Below, piece after piece: positions 8,082-15,970 of a stretch of 34,469 nt of DNA. Both the position numbers and the translations under genes were made by a program. Origin of the DNA: an uncultured Acidaminococcus sp. (GTDB taxonomy: Bacteria > Bacillota > Negativicutes > Acidaminococcales > Acidaminococcaceae); contig CAJMHI010000018.1 of NCBI GenBank assembly GCA_905213155.1, forward strand, positions 1 to 34,469. Direction: 5' to 3'. Numbering within the stretch: position 1 is the first letter of the stretch; the number at the start of each line of letters is the position of its first letter. The notes under the pieces were generated by a model. That model was given only the letters and a program-made list of their open reading frames with translations, ran no database searches and was not told where the DNA came from.

Positions 8082-9350
8082 ATGAACGGACCTCGAACCT
8101 GGGGACTTCCCAAGTCCTGGAACCTGAACCAAATCCTTTTTGGAATGTTGGCGGTACTGTTTTTTGTGCTACCACTTCATCAGGAACTGGCAGGGATCGT
8201 TTTTTTCCTGTGCTTTTTCCTGAATCTATGCAATGTGTATAAAACAGGGCAGTTTTGGCCTACCTGCCACGTGCCCAAAGCCATCAGCCGCAGCCTGTGG
8301 GCATTGTTTCTGTTAAGCCTTATCAGTTGCCTGTGGTCCCCGGCGCCTGGTGCCAGCTTGTTTAACTGGGTATGGGTAGTAGGGCAGGAAGCAGGAATTT
8401 TTTATCTGGTCCTGCGGTACGCCAGTACCGGGCGGCGTTCCCTGTTTCTCATGAAAGTCTTTATGATTTCTGCAGGCGTTGTAGCGGCCTTTGGCCTGTG
8501 GCAATATTTTTACGGAGTCACTTTACAGAATGTGGAATGGGTGGATCACGATGCTTTCCGGCATGTGTACCGCCGGGCCGTATCCACACTGGTCAATCCC
8601 AATATCCTGGGGACTTTTCTGGTTTTGACCGTAGCCTATTGTGAAGGCATCTTTGCGCCGCTTAAAGGGGGGAAACCCCGGGCGGCCCTGGTGGTGATTT
8701 TTCTTTTGGCAACGGCCTGCCTGATTCTTACCTTTTCCCGGGGCAACTGGGTAGCGTATTTCTGGGTACTGTTTATTTTTGCCGGGGCCTTTTACCACAA
8801 AGCCTTTTTGCCCTTTATCGGGGGCGGTCTGGGCGTTTTATACCTGTGCTGGAACAAGATTGCGGAACGCCTTATGTCGATTTTTTCCGTGCAGGATACG
8901 TCTGCCGAGCTGCGGTTCTTCTATCTGGAGACATCCCTTGATATGATACGGGACCATCCTTTTGGGGTGGGGTGGTACGGCTATGGGTATGCGTTTCCTT
9001 CCTACAATTTTTTCATGGATAAGGACGTATTCATGTACCACAGCCATAATTTACTGCTGAATATTACGGCAGAACTGGGAATTGCTGGGCTGTTCCTCTT
9101 CCTGTTTTTTATCGTTCACATGTTTTTCCTGGCCAGGGAGATCCGGCACCGGGCGCATGTGCGGCCTTGGATACGGGGTGTGGCTTGCGGGTATATGGCT
9201 TCCCTGGTAGGGATTTTTATCAGCGGGCTGACGGACTACACACTGTTTAATACCCAGCTGGGCATGCTGTTCTGGGCGGGTAACGCCGTACTTTTGGTGC
9301 TACATCATTTGTCACTGGTGGAGTCTCAAAAAACAGCATCATCACATTAG
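8082..9350 (+). CDS. O-antigen ligase (Wzy_C) family membrane protein
   Basis: This 422-residue polytopic membrane protein has about ten to twelve hydrophobic segments beginning at residue ~14 and ending near residue 410. The long external loop between residues ~245 and ~325 precedes the conserved-looking HSHNLLLNITAELGIAGL segment, which is characteristic of the Wzy_C/O-antigen ligase superfamily (WaaL or polymerases of surface polysaccharide). These proteins act at the periplasmic face of the inner membrane on undecaprenyl-linked glycans. The start is 4 bases after the folC stop, with GGTAAGGA as ribosome binding site, so the gene is co-transcribed with valS-folC. No other polysaccharide gene is adjacent, so whether it is a ligase or a polymerase cannot be decided. 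Confidence 0.88.
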   Translation: MNGPRTWGLPKSWNLNQILFGMLAVLFFVLPLHQELAGIVFFLCFFLNLCNVYKTGQFWPTCHVPKAISRSLWALFLLSLISCLWSPAPGASLFNWVWVVGQEAGIFYLVLRYASTGRRSLFLMKVFMISAGVVAAFGLWQYFYGVTLQNVEWVDHDAFRHVYRRAVSTLVNPNILGTFLVLTVAYCEGIFAPLKGGKPRAALVVIFLLATACLILTFSRGNWVAYFWVLFIFAGAFYHKAFLPFIGGGLGVLYLCWNKIAERLMSIFSVQDTSAELRFFYLETSLDMIRDHPFGVGWYGYGYAFPSYNFFMDKDVFMYHSHNLLLNITAELGIAGLFLFLFFIVHMFFLAREIRHRAHVRPWIRGVACGYMASLVGIFISGLTDYTLFNTQLGMLFWAGNAVLLVLHHLSLVESQKTASSH

Positions 9351-9366
9351 AATTTCTTAAAATGAT

Positions 9367-9405
9367 TCCCTCATTCATCGGAGAAAAACTTTGATGGATG
9401 GGGGA
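9367..9405 (+). terminator. Probable terminator of the valS-folC-ligase unit
   Basis: A 13-bp stem with two G-U pairs joins 9367-9379 (TCCCTCATTCATC) and 9393-9405 (GATGGATGGGGGA), 16 bases after the ligase stop. The T-tail is poor, so termination efficiency is uncertain. Confidence 0.5.
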
Positions 9406-9420
9406 GTATTAATTTCTCTC

Positions 9421-9448
9421 TTGACAAAGCCAATTTATCTGGTAGAAT
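9421..9448 (+). promoter_or_regulatory. Promoter of the perR-ahpC-reductase operon
   Basis: A perfect TTGACA (9421-9426) and TAGAAT (9443-9448) are separated by 16 bases. The transcription start would fall at about 9455, within the palindromic operator. Confidence 0.8.
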
Positions 9449-9450
9449 TT

Positions 9451-9471
9451 TAATTAGAATAATTCTAATTA
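9451..9471. promoter_or_regulatory. PerR/Fur-type operator, perfect 21-bp palindrome
   Basis: The half sites TAATTAGAAT (9451-9460) and ATTCTAATTA (9462-9471) are perfect reverse complements around a central A. The core TTAGAATAATTCTAA matches the 7-1-7 PerR box pattern TTATAATNATTATAA except for one symmetric T-to-G change per half. It lies immediately downstream of the -10 and covers the expected start site, so binding would block transcription. Autoregulation by the PerR encoded next is the simple inference. Confidence 0.85.
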
Positions 9472-9491
9472 TCTTTTTGAAAGGGTTTGCA

Positions 9492-9872
9492 ATGACGAAA
9501 TATGGGGAGAGCATTTTAAAGATCGTGTGTTCCACGGGTAAACATATGACGGCAGAACAGATTTTTTTCCTGTTGCGGCAGGAATATCCAAAAGTTGCGA
9601 TGGCGACTGTCTACAACAACCTGAATGCGCTGGAGGCACAGGGAAAGATTCGCAAAATCAGTATGGAAGGCTTTGCGGACCGGTATGATACCAGTGCTCG
9701 ACATGACCATCTGGTCTGTATCCAGTGCGGACAGCTGCAGGATGTGGAACTGCCGGATATGAAGGAGCTTTTTTCTAAGGAAGCCGGCGTCCCTGTGGTG
9801 GCTTACGATCTCAGGCTCTACCATCTTTGCGCGGCTTGCCGTTCCAAAAAGAACCAGACAAAAGGAGGCTAA
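9492..9872 (+). CDS. perR: PerR-like peroxide-sensing Fur-family repressor, short N-terminus
   Basis: This 126-residue Fur-family regulator retains a winged helix (residues ~18-60, with VAMATVYNNLNAL as recognition helix) and two CxxC zinc pairs (C76/C79 and C113/C116). The regulatory metal ligands known in B. subtilis PerR align to H18, D66, H71, H73 and D84. The Asp at 66 (Glu or other in true Fur) favours PerR. The ATG at 9492 was chosen because GAAAGGG lies 6 bases upstream; an upstream TTG at 9477 would add only five residues. Compared with the ~145-residue B. subtilis protein, about 19 N-terminal residues (first helix) are missing. It heads an operon with ahpC (4 bases apart) and its reductase. 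Confidence 0.88.
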   Translation: MTKYGESILKIVCSTGKHMTAEQIFFLLRQEYPKVAMATVYNNLNALEAQGKIRKISMEGFADRYDTSARHDHLVCIQCGQLQDVELPDMKELFSKEAGVPVVAYDLRLYHLCAACRSKKNQTKGG

Positions 9873-9876
9873 GACT

Positions 9877-10440
9877 ATGTCAATGCTAGGCAAAGAAGTG
9901 GCGGATTTTTCCGTGCAGGCGTTTGTAAACGGTGAATTTAAAACGGTGACAAAAAAGGATGTTCTGGGCCATTGGAGCGTATTTTTCTTCTATCCGGCGG
10001 ATTTTACTTTTGTATGTCCTACGGAATTGGAAGACCTGCAGAACAAATATGCGGATTTTAAGGCTGCGGGCTGCGAGATTTATTCCGTTTCCTGTGATTC
10101 CCATTTTGTCCACAAAGCATGGCATGACCATTCCGAACGGATTAGCAAGATTACCTATCCTATGCTGGCCGATCCTACCCACGTCCTGTCCCGGGATTTT
10201 GATGTACTGACTGAAGAAACCGGTATGGCAGAGCGGGGTAGCTTCATTGTCAATCCAGAAGGCAAAATCGTGATTTGTGAAGTCAACGCGGGCAATGTGG
10301 GCCGTAATGCCGATGAATTGTTCCGCCGTCTCCAGGCCAGCCAGTTTGTAGCGGAACATGGAGATCAGGTGTGTCCGGCCAAATGGCAGCCTGGCGCTAA
10401 AACCTTAAAGCCGACGCTGGATTTGGTAGGGGCGCTATAA
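9877..10440 (+). CDS. ahpC: Alkyl hydroperoxide reductase subunit C (peroxiredoxin)
   Basis: This 187-residue typical 2-Cys peroxiredoxin reduces hydrogen peroxide and organic hydroperoxides in the cytoplasm. The peroxidatic cysteine is C47 in the motif FTFVCPTE, and the resolving cysteine is C166 in VCPAKW, matching the positions in E. coli AhpC (187 residues). The start ATG follows AAAGGAGG, which overlaps the end of perR. The next gene encodes the dedicated flavoprotein reductase, 14 bases downstream, so AhpC is recycled by its neighbour. Control by the PerR-type operator upstream of perR is expected. Confidence 0.97.
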   Translation: MSMLGKEVADFSVQAFVNGEFKTVTKKDVLGHWSVFFFYPADFTFVCPTELEDLQNKYADFKAAGCEIYSVSCDSHFVHKAWHDHSERISKITYPMLADPTHVLSRDFDVLTEETGMAERGSFIVNPEGKIVICEVNAGNVGRNADELFRRLQASQFVAEHGDQVCPAKWQPGAKTLKPTLDLVGAL

Positions 10441-10454
10441 GCCGGACGGACCAT

Positions 10455-12092
10455 ATGATGGAAAACACAAACTTTTATGATGCGATTGTGATCGGCGGAG
10501 GGCCTGCGGGCCTTACCGCCGGTTTGTATCTGGCACGGGCCTGCTATCGGGTTCTGGTGATTGAAAAAGAAACCTTCGGGGGACAGATTACCATTACTTC
10601 CGAAGTGGTGAATTATCCTGGCAGCGGTCCGATTAGCGGCAGAACATTGACGGACCGGATGCGGCAGCAGGCAGAAGCCTTCGACTGTGAATTTCTGCTG
10701 GCCAGTGTGGAGAAACTGGATTTTTCCCAGGACGTACGGCAAGTGGTGACAGACCGGGGAACGTTTTCCTGCCTGGGTGTCATTCTTGCTACCGGTGCCC
10801 ATCCCCGGATGGTGGGCTTTGCCGGAGAAGCACAGTTTAAAGGCCGGGGCATTTCTTATTGTGCGACCTGCGATGGGGAATTTTTCACGGGCAAGGAAGT
10901 CTTTGTGGTCGGCGGCGGATTTGCCGCAGCGGAAGAGTCCGTATTTCTCACGAAATACGCTTCCCATGTGACGATTCTCATACGGGGAGAGGACTTTACC
11001 TGCGCCAAGCAAACTGCTGACGAAGCCAGAGAAAATGAAAAAATTACTGTCTTGCCGTATACGTCTCTCGTCAAAGTAGAAGGGGATACCATGGTACGCA
11101 GCCTGACCTACCAAAATTCCCAAACTGGAGAAATCACAACCTTTACCCCGCCGAATGGGGACAGCTTTGGAATTTTTGTGTTTGCTGGCTACGAACCTTC
11201 TACGCAGTTAATCAGAGACTTGGCAGAACTGGATGCCCAAGGGTATGTGATAACGGACCGCAGCCAGAAAACTAGTGCGGATGGCTTATATGCGGCTGGC
11301 GATGTGTGCATCAAACCCTTACGGCAAGTGGTCACAGCAACAGGAGACGGAGCCATTGCGGCAACGGAATTGGAAAAATATCTGTCCCTGATGCAGAAAA
11401 AGACCGGAAGAAAAGCCGATCTGCCAGTCCGCCGGGCCAGAGCCCACCAGGTCGTGGATGGAGAAAGGGATAATGGAAGCACGGAAAAATCTGATGCCCT
11501 GCTTTCTCCAGAGATGCGGGAGCAGCTGGCCGCTGTTTTTGCACGGATGGCACAGCCTCTTATTCTGGAACTGCACCTGGACGAGCGCCCTGTGTCTATG
11601 GAACTGCGGCACTATATGGAAGAACTGGCCGGGATGACGGAAAAACTTTCTGTCACGATTTCTCAAAGCGGAGGAAAAGACCTTCCCTTTGTAGAAATCG
11701 CTACAAAAGAGAGTGTTTCCACAGGCCTGCGTTTTCACGGCGTACCCGGTGGGCACGAATTTACTTCTTTTGTCCTGGGGTTGTACAATGCGGCAGGGCC
11801 GGGACAGCCGCTTTCCGATACCGATAGGGCTGGGATTTTAGCCATTACGCATCCTGTGAAGCTGCAAATTTTGGTGTCTTTATCCTGTACTATGTGCCCG
11901 GAACTGGTAGCGGCTGCCCAGCACATTGCGGCACTTAATTCCAATGTTACAGCGGATGTGTATGATCTAAATCACTTTTCCGGCTTAAAAGAAAAATATA
12001 ATGTGATGAGTGTTCCCTGCCTTGTGATCAACGAGGGAGAAAAGGTCCTGTTTGGCAAGAAATCCATTGGAGAACTCCTTCAGGAACTGTAA
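10455..12092 (+). CDS. AhpF-like flavoprotein reductase with permuted domain order
   Basis: This 545-residue protein fuses two modules. Residues 1-~312 form a thioredoxin-reductase-like flavoprotein: FAD loop GGGPAG at 14-19, redox pair C136-AT-C139 and nucleotide-binding GGGFAAAE at 153-160. Residues ~345-545 resemble the tandem thioredoxin-fold module of AhpF, with a CTMC pair at C478/C481 followed by Pro482 and a cis-Pro-like VP at 520-521. In E. coli AhpF this module is N-terminal, so here the order is reversed. The usual NADPH-selective HRRxxxR motif of thioredoxin reductase is absent (LIRGED instead), so NADH may be preferred. It directly follows ahpC and should pass electrons to it. 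The ATG at 10455 is followed by another at 10458; the ribosome binding site (CGGACGGA) is weak. It is often annotated as thioredoxin reductase. Confidence 0.88.
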   Translation: MMENTNFYDAIVIGGGPAGLTAGLYLARACYRVLVIEKETFGGQITITSEVVNYPGSGPISGRTLTDRMRQQAEAFDCEFLLASVEKLDFSQDVRQVVTDRGTFSCLGVILATGAHPRMVGFAGEAQFKGRGISYCATCDGEFFTGKEVFVVGGGFAAAEESVFLTKYASHVTILIRGEDFTCAKQTADEARENEKITVLPYTSLVKVEGDTMVRSLTYQNSQTGEITTFTPPNGDSFGIFVFAGYEPSTQLIRDLAELDAQGYVITDRSQKTSADGLYAAGDVCIKPLRQVVTATGDGAIAATELEKYLSLMQKKTGRKADLPVRRARAHQVVDGERDNGSTEKSDALLSPEMREQLAAVFARMAQPLILELHLDERPVSMELRHYMEELAGMTEKLSVTISQSGGKDLPFVEIATKESVSTGLRFHGVPGGHEFTSFVLGLYNAAGPGQPLSDTDRAGILAITHPVKLQILVSLSCTMCPELVAAAQHIAALNSNVTADVYDLNHFSGLKEKYNVMSVPCLVINEGEKVLFGKKSIGELLQEL

Positions 12093-12105
12093 TGCTTTGC
12101 TAAAG

Positions 12106-12146
12106 GAATCTGCTGCCTGTAAAAATGGGTAACAGATTCTTTTTTA
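12106..12146 (+). terminator. Terminator of the perR-ahpC operon
   Basis: GAATCTG (12106-12112) pairs with CAGATTC (12133-12139), with further internal pairing, and is followed by TTTTTT. It lies 14 bases after the reductase stop. Confidence 0.8.
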
Positions 12147-12176
12147 TTGACGGCGCCTCCAGAAAAAGGGTATACT
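12147..12176 (+). promoter_or_regulatory. Promoter of the DUF6282-DMT transporter pair
   Basis: TTGACG (12147-12152) and TATACT (12171-12176) are spaced by 18 bases. The promoter starts right after the preceding terminator and lies about 64 bases before the coding start. Confidence 0.7.
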
Positions 12177-12239
12177 ACTTTTTAATTAATTCTCTGAGAA
12201 GAAAAAACAGGAACGATAAAGAAAACAAAGGAAGAAGGC

Positions 12240-13109
12240 ATGGTGGGAATGGGTAATTCTTTAGAAGCTGTCTATGAGCTGATGGAAGGAGCGTACGACC
12301 TTCACGTGCATCCGGGGCCCTGCGTGTTTCCACGCAAGCAGAATGACTTTGCCATCATGCAGGCAGCCAGCGACCGGAAGATGGCGGGCATTATGCTGAA
12401 AAGCCACTACGAATATACAGGCCTTCGAGCCCAGTTAATCAACGAAAGCGGGAAATTTACGGCCAAAGCCTTTGGGGGAATGGCGCTCAACTGGCCGGTA
12501 GGGGGATTGAATCCCCTTGCGGTAGCCTATGCTTTGAAAACCGGGGTAAAAATCATCTGGATGCCTACCTTGGATGCAGATAACAGTGTCAAACGTCTTA
12601 CCATGGGGCCGGGGAAGGTATATAAGCATCCGGGCATATCTGTGGTTGACGAAAAGGGGAAGCTCAAGGACGTAGTCTATGAAATCATGGATCTGGTAAA
12701 AGAAAGCGGGAGCTGCTATCTGGCGACCGGGCATGTAAGCCCGGAGGAAGCTATCCTGTTGTGCCGGGAAGGGCGGAAACGCAACGTCCCTATGATTCTT
12801 ACCCATCCGGAACTGACCATTACCAGCGTGCCGGCAGCCATCCAAAAAGAATTAGCGGATGCAGGAACCTTGATTGAGAAAAACTGGATTAACATTCCCC
12901 AGGGCTGTGTCACGGAAACGGAAATGGCGGAACACATCCGGATTGTAGGGCCATCCCGGGTCTATATTGCCACGGACCGGGGACAGAAAAGCGGCCTTCC
13001 GCCGGTGGAAGACTATGCCCGCTTTATTGACCTTTTGCTGCGTAGCGGCTTTAGCAAGGCGGAAATCCGTTTGATGGCCCACACTGTGCCGGAAAAAATC
13101 GTGGGGTAA
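12240..13109 (+). CDS. DUF6282 family protein, amidohydrolase-like
   Basis: This 289-residue cytoplasmic protein fits the uncharacterised DUF6282 family. An amidohydrolase-like metal motif DLHVHPGP occurs at residues 20-27 (H22 and H24). Further candidate ligands are His in GHVSPEEA and in THPELTI, and Asp in ATDRGQ near the C-terminus; this order HxH...H...H...D recalls the PHP/amidohydrolase superfamily. A hydrolytic metal-dependent role is inferred; no substrate is known. AAGGAAGAAGG precedes the ATG; an alternative ATG three codons later (12249) is possible. The stop is 12 bases before a DMT exporter, so the two likely act together. Confidence 0.78.
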   Translation: MVGMGNSLEAVYELMEGAYDLHVHPGPCVFPRKQNDFAIMQAASDRKMAGIMLKSHYEYTGLRAQLINESGKFTAKAFGGMALNWPVGGLNPLAVAYALKTGVKIIWMPTLDADNSVKRLTMGPGKVYKHPGISVVDEKGKLKDVVYEIMDLVKESGSCYLATGHVSPEEAILLCREGRKRNVPMILTHPELTITSVPAAIQKELADAGTLIEKNWINIPQGCVTETEMAEHIRIVGPSRVYIATDRGQKSGLPPVEDYARFIDLLLRSGFSKAEIRLMAHTVPEKIVG

Positions 13110-13121
13110 CAGGAGACTATC

Positions 13122-14087
13122 ATGGGACGAAAACAAAAGGGGCTGCTCTACGCCCTGGCAGCGGCATTTTTCTTTTGCTTTACGGAAGTCTGTATGAAGA
13201 AAATTGGCGGCCAGTTGGGCGGTATTCAGGTGACGTTCAGTCGTTATATTCTGGCAGGGATTTTACTTTTGCCGCTGGCACGTCGGGAACTGCGCCGCAG
13301 ACATACCAGCGTATCTCTTGCCCAATTTTGGGAGATGAACCTGCTGGGACTGTGGGGTGTGGTTTTGGTGGCGCCTTTTTACCAGACTGGGACCGTGATG
13401 CTGGGCGCAGGAATCAGCAGCGTGCTGTTTTCTATTAATCCGTTATGCGTGGCACTGATGGCAGCGCTGCTTTTAGGGGAACCGGTGCGGCTGCGGCAGA
13501 AGCAGGGGCTGGCACTCCAGGTGATTGCGATTTTTGTGCTGGTAAATCCCCTGGAAAGCTACCTGGACCCCGTTGGCCTTTTGATACTATTCCTTTCCGT
13601 GTTCTTTTATTCCCTTTATGCAGTGCGAGGGAGACGGCTTTCCTCGGAACTGGGGAGCTTGGTAATGACCTGCGGCGGTTTTTTGTGCGGCGGGGTGCAA
13701 ACGGCTATATTGGCGGGGTTAACACATATCTCCACCGTCAGTTTTTTCCTGCGGCAGCATGACTTAGCTGCTTTTGCGGATATTCCTTTTTTTACCGGAT
13801 ATACTTGGGATAATTTGCCCTGGGTATTGCTGCTGTATATCGGCGTTACGATTTTTGCCTTTTTATGCTGGTTCTACGCTATGGATTGCGGCGGTACCGC
13901 ATTGGGCAATCTGACCTATTTCTTTAAGCCCATCCTTTCTCCGCTCCTTGCCATCGTATTTGTCGGGGAGACCATCACCGGGCGGATGTTATGTGGGATG
14001 GGACTTATGCTGGCGGGGGCGCTGGTATGCCTTTTGCCAGAGAAAAATAAGGGTAACAAGGCAGAGTCATTAGCGGATCACGCTTGA
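13122..14087 (+). CDS. EamA/DMT-family transporter
   Basis: This 321-residue inner-membrane protein has about ten hydrophobic helices arranged as two EamA repeats: the first spans residues ~7-145 and the second ~150-305. The repeat ends carry the family-typical LLLGEPVRLRQ and FVGETITGRM segments. DMT proteins of this kind export amino acids or other small metabolites; the substrate is unknown. AGGAG lies 6 bases before the ATG. It is translationally close to the upstream DUF6282 gene. The final ~15 residues are polar. Confidence 0.9.
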   Translation: MGRKQKGLLYALAAAFFFCFTEVCMKKIGGQLGGIQVTFSRYILAGILLLPLARRELRRRHTSVSLAQFWEMNLLGLWGVVLVAPFYQTGTVMLGAGISSVLFSINPLCVALMAALLLGEPVRLRQKQGLALQVIAIFVLVNPLESYLDPVGLLILFLSVFFYSLYAVRGRRLSSELGSLVMTCGGFLCGGVQTAILAGLTHISTVSFFLRQHDLAAFADIPFFTGYTWDNLPWVLLLYIGVTIFAFLCWFYAMDCGGTALGNLTYFFKPILSPLLAIVFVGETITGRMLCGMGLMLAGALVCLLPEKNKGNKAESLADHA

Positions 14088-14112
14088 AATGGTTTTATAA
14101 TCTGATCAGCTG

Positions 14113-14121
14113 TGCTATAAT
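14113..14121 (+). promoter_or_regulatory. Extended -10 promoter of gatCAB
   Basis: TGCTATAAT at 14113-14121 is an extended -10 element, 80 bases upstream of the gatC start. No matching -35 at proper spacing is seen. Confidence 0.55.
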
Positions 14122-14201
14122 TTTAAGGTAATAGTGTTAGCAGAATGAAACTGCCGGGGGCAGTGGTTTCTGCGTGCAAAGATTGTATAGGCGGTGAAAA
14201 C

Positions 14202-14489
14202 ATGAGCATTACGGTGAAAGACGTAAAACATATCGCAACATTGTGCCGGTTAAACGTGCCGGATGATGAAATGGATATGTTTGTGGGACAGTTTAATCAG
14301 ATTTTGGAATACGCTGAAATCCTGAAAAAAGTGGATACCAAGGGCATTGAACCTTCCCCCTATGTGCTGCCCATCAGCAACGTGCTGCGGGACGATGTAC
14401 CCCGGACGGGGGTATCTCATGAGGAAGCAATGGAGAATGCGCCGGAAGAATATGAAGGCGGCTTCAAGGTTCCCCGTGTCATCGAATAA
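14202..14489 (+). CDS. gatC: Asp-tRNA(Asn)/Glu-tRNA(Gln) amidotransferase subunit C
   Basis: This 95-residue subunit stabilises GatA-GatB. The sequence SITVKDVKHIATLCRLNV and the later FNQILEYAEILKKVDT are the two helices typical of GatC, followed by the GIEPSPYV hinge that wraps around GatA. I chose the ATG at 14202 because the frame aligns from there to the normal GatC N-terminus; an upstream ATG at 14145 would add 19 non-homologous residues. AGGCGGTG serves as ribosome binding site. It begins the gatCAB operon. Confidence 0.94.
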   Translation: MSITVKDVKHIATLCRLNVPDDEMDMFVGQFNQILEYAEILKKVDTKGIEPSPYVLPISNVLRDDVPRTGVSHEEAMENAPEEYEGGFKVPRVIE

Positions 14490-14503
14490 GAGGAGGGTTA
14501 GTC

Positions 14504-15970
14504 GTGGCTCTATATAATGAAACAGCACATGCACTCCATGAAAAGCTGGTCAAAAAAGAAATCAGCTCCGTGGAGCTGACCAAGGCTGTATATAATCGGA
14601 TTGATGAAGTAGAAGATAAGGTCAAGGCCTATCTGACACTGGATAAGGAAAACGCTCTGAAACAGGCGGAAAAAGTGGATGCCATGCTGGCTGCAGGAGA
14701 GACCATTAAACCGCTGGCGGGGATTCCGGGAGCGATTAAGGACAATATCAGTACCAAAGGACTGCGCACGACCTGTGCTTCCAAAATATTGGAACACTTT
14801 GTCCCTGTCTATGATGCCCACGTGATTGAAAATCTGCGGAAAGAGGAAGCGATTTTCCTGGGCAAGACCAACATGGATGAGTTTGCCATGGGTTCTACCA
14901 CGGAAACGTCTCATTTTCAGGTAACCCATAATCCCTGGGATCTTTCCCGTGTGCCCGGTGGTTCTTCCGGCGGCAGTGCGGCCTCTATCGCAGCTGGCGA
15001 AGCAATTTGGAGCCTGGGCAGCGATACGGGCGGCTCTATCCGGCAGCCTGCATTTTTTAACGGTTGCGTGGGACTAAAACCCACTTATGGCCGTGTTTCC
15101 CGGTATGGGTGTGTGGCATTTGCCTCTTCTCTGGACCAGATCGGGCCCATCACCCGGGACGTAACGGATGCGGCGCTGGTATTAAATACCATCAGTGGGG
15201 TGGATCCCCATGACTCTACCAGTTATAATGCACCAGTACCTGATTATACCAAGGCTCTGAAACAAGATGTGAAAGGCATGACCATTGGCCTTCCGAAAGA
15301 ATATTTTGGAAAGGGAACGGATCCCAAAGTTGCTGAACAAGTGAAACTGGCGGCGAAAAAATTTGAGGAATTGGGAGCCCATGTGGTGGAGGTATCCCTG
15401 CCCCATACTGAGTATGCTGTAATTACCTATTACATCATCGCTCCTGCAGAAGCTTCTGCCAACCTGGGACGCTTTGACGGCGTACGGTATGGCTATCGGG
15501 CAGCGGCAGAATCTGCGCCGGAAATGATGCGCCGGACCCGTACCGAAGGGTTTGGCAAGGAAGTGCGGCGGCGGATTATGCTGGGGACTTATGTATTAAG
15601 TTCTGGCTACTATGATGCATATTACAATAAAGCCATGCAGGTCCGGACATTGATCCGCAACGACTTTACCAATGCCTTTGCGCAATGCGATCTGCTTTTA
15701 ACACCTACCTCTCCTGTAGTTGCGTATCCCCTGGATGCCAAAATGGATCCTCTGACTGTATACATGCTGGATGTGACGACCATTCCGGTAAATATGGCGG
15801 GGCTGCCCGGTATTTCCATCCCCTGTGGATTTGTGGATGGCATGCCAGTAGGGGCACAGCTCATCGGCAAGGCATTAGGCGAAGAAACCTTGTTGCGGGC
15901 TGCGTACACCTTTGAACAGGCGACGGATTTCCATAAAGCCGTGGCGCCGCTGGGAGGATTGAAATTATGA
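14504..15970 (+). CDS. gatA: Asp-tRNA(Asn)/Glu-tRNA(Gln) amidotransferase subunit A
   Basis: This 488-residue amidase-signature subunit releases ammonia from glutamine for transamidation of misacylated tRNA. The Lys-cisSer-Ser triad is present as K79 (GAIKDN), S154 (GGSSGGS) and S178 (GSDTGGSIRQ), at the same numbers as in the characterised staphylococcal enzyme. The start is GTG at 14504, 6 bases after AGGAGGG. The stop overlaps the gatB start by 4 bases (ATGA), indicating translational coupling. Its presence implies that Gln-tRNA and/or Asn-tRNA is made indirectly in this organism. Confidence 0.97.
   Translation: MALYNETAHALHEKLVKKEISSVELTKAVYNRIDEVEDKVKAYLTLDKENALKQAEKVDAMLAAGETIKPLAGIPGAIKDNISTKGLRTTCASKILEHFVPVYDAHVIENLRKEEAIFLGKTNMDEFAMGSTTETSHFQVTHNPWDLSRVPGGSSGGSAASIAAGEAIWSLGSDTGGSIRQPAFFNGCVGLKPTYGRVSRYGCVAFASSLDQIGPITRDVTDAALVLNTISGVDPHDSTSYNAPVPDYTKALKQDVKGMTIGLPKEYFGKGTDPKVAEQVKLAAKKFEELGAHVVEVSLPHTEYAVITYYIIAPAEASANLGRFDGVRYGYRAAAESAPEMMRRTRTEGFGKEVRRRIMLGTYVLSSGYYDAYYNKAMQVRTLIRNDFTNAFAQCDLLLTPTSPVVAYPLDAKMDPLTVYMLDVTTIPVNMAGLPGISIPCGFVDGMPVGAQLIGKALGEETLLRAAYTFEQATDFHKAVAPLGGLKL

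Noticed and set aside
14145..14201. Upstream ATG extending gatC by 19 residues
   Set aside because: The extension is not similar to GatC N-termini, and the internal ATG at 14202 gives the normal 95-residue length.
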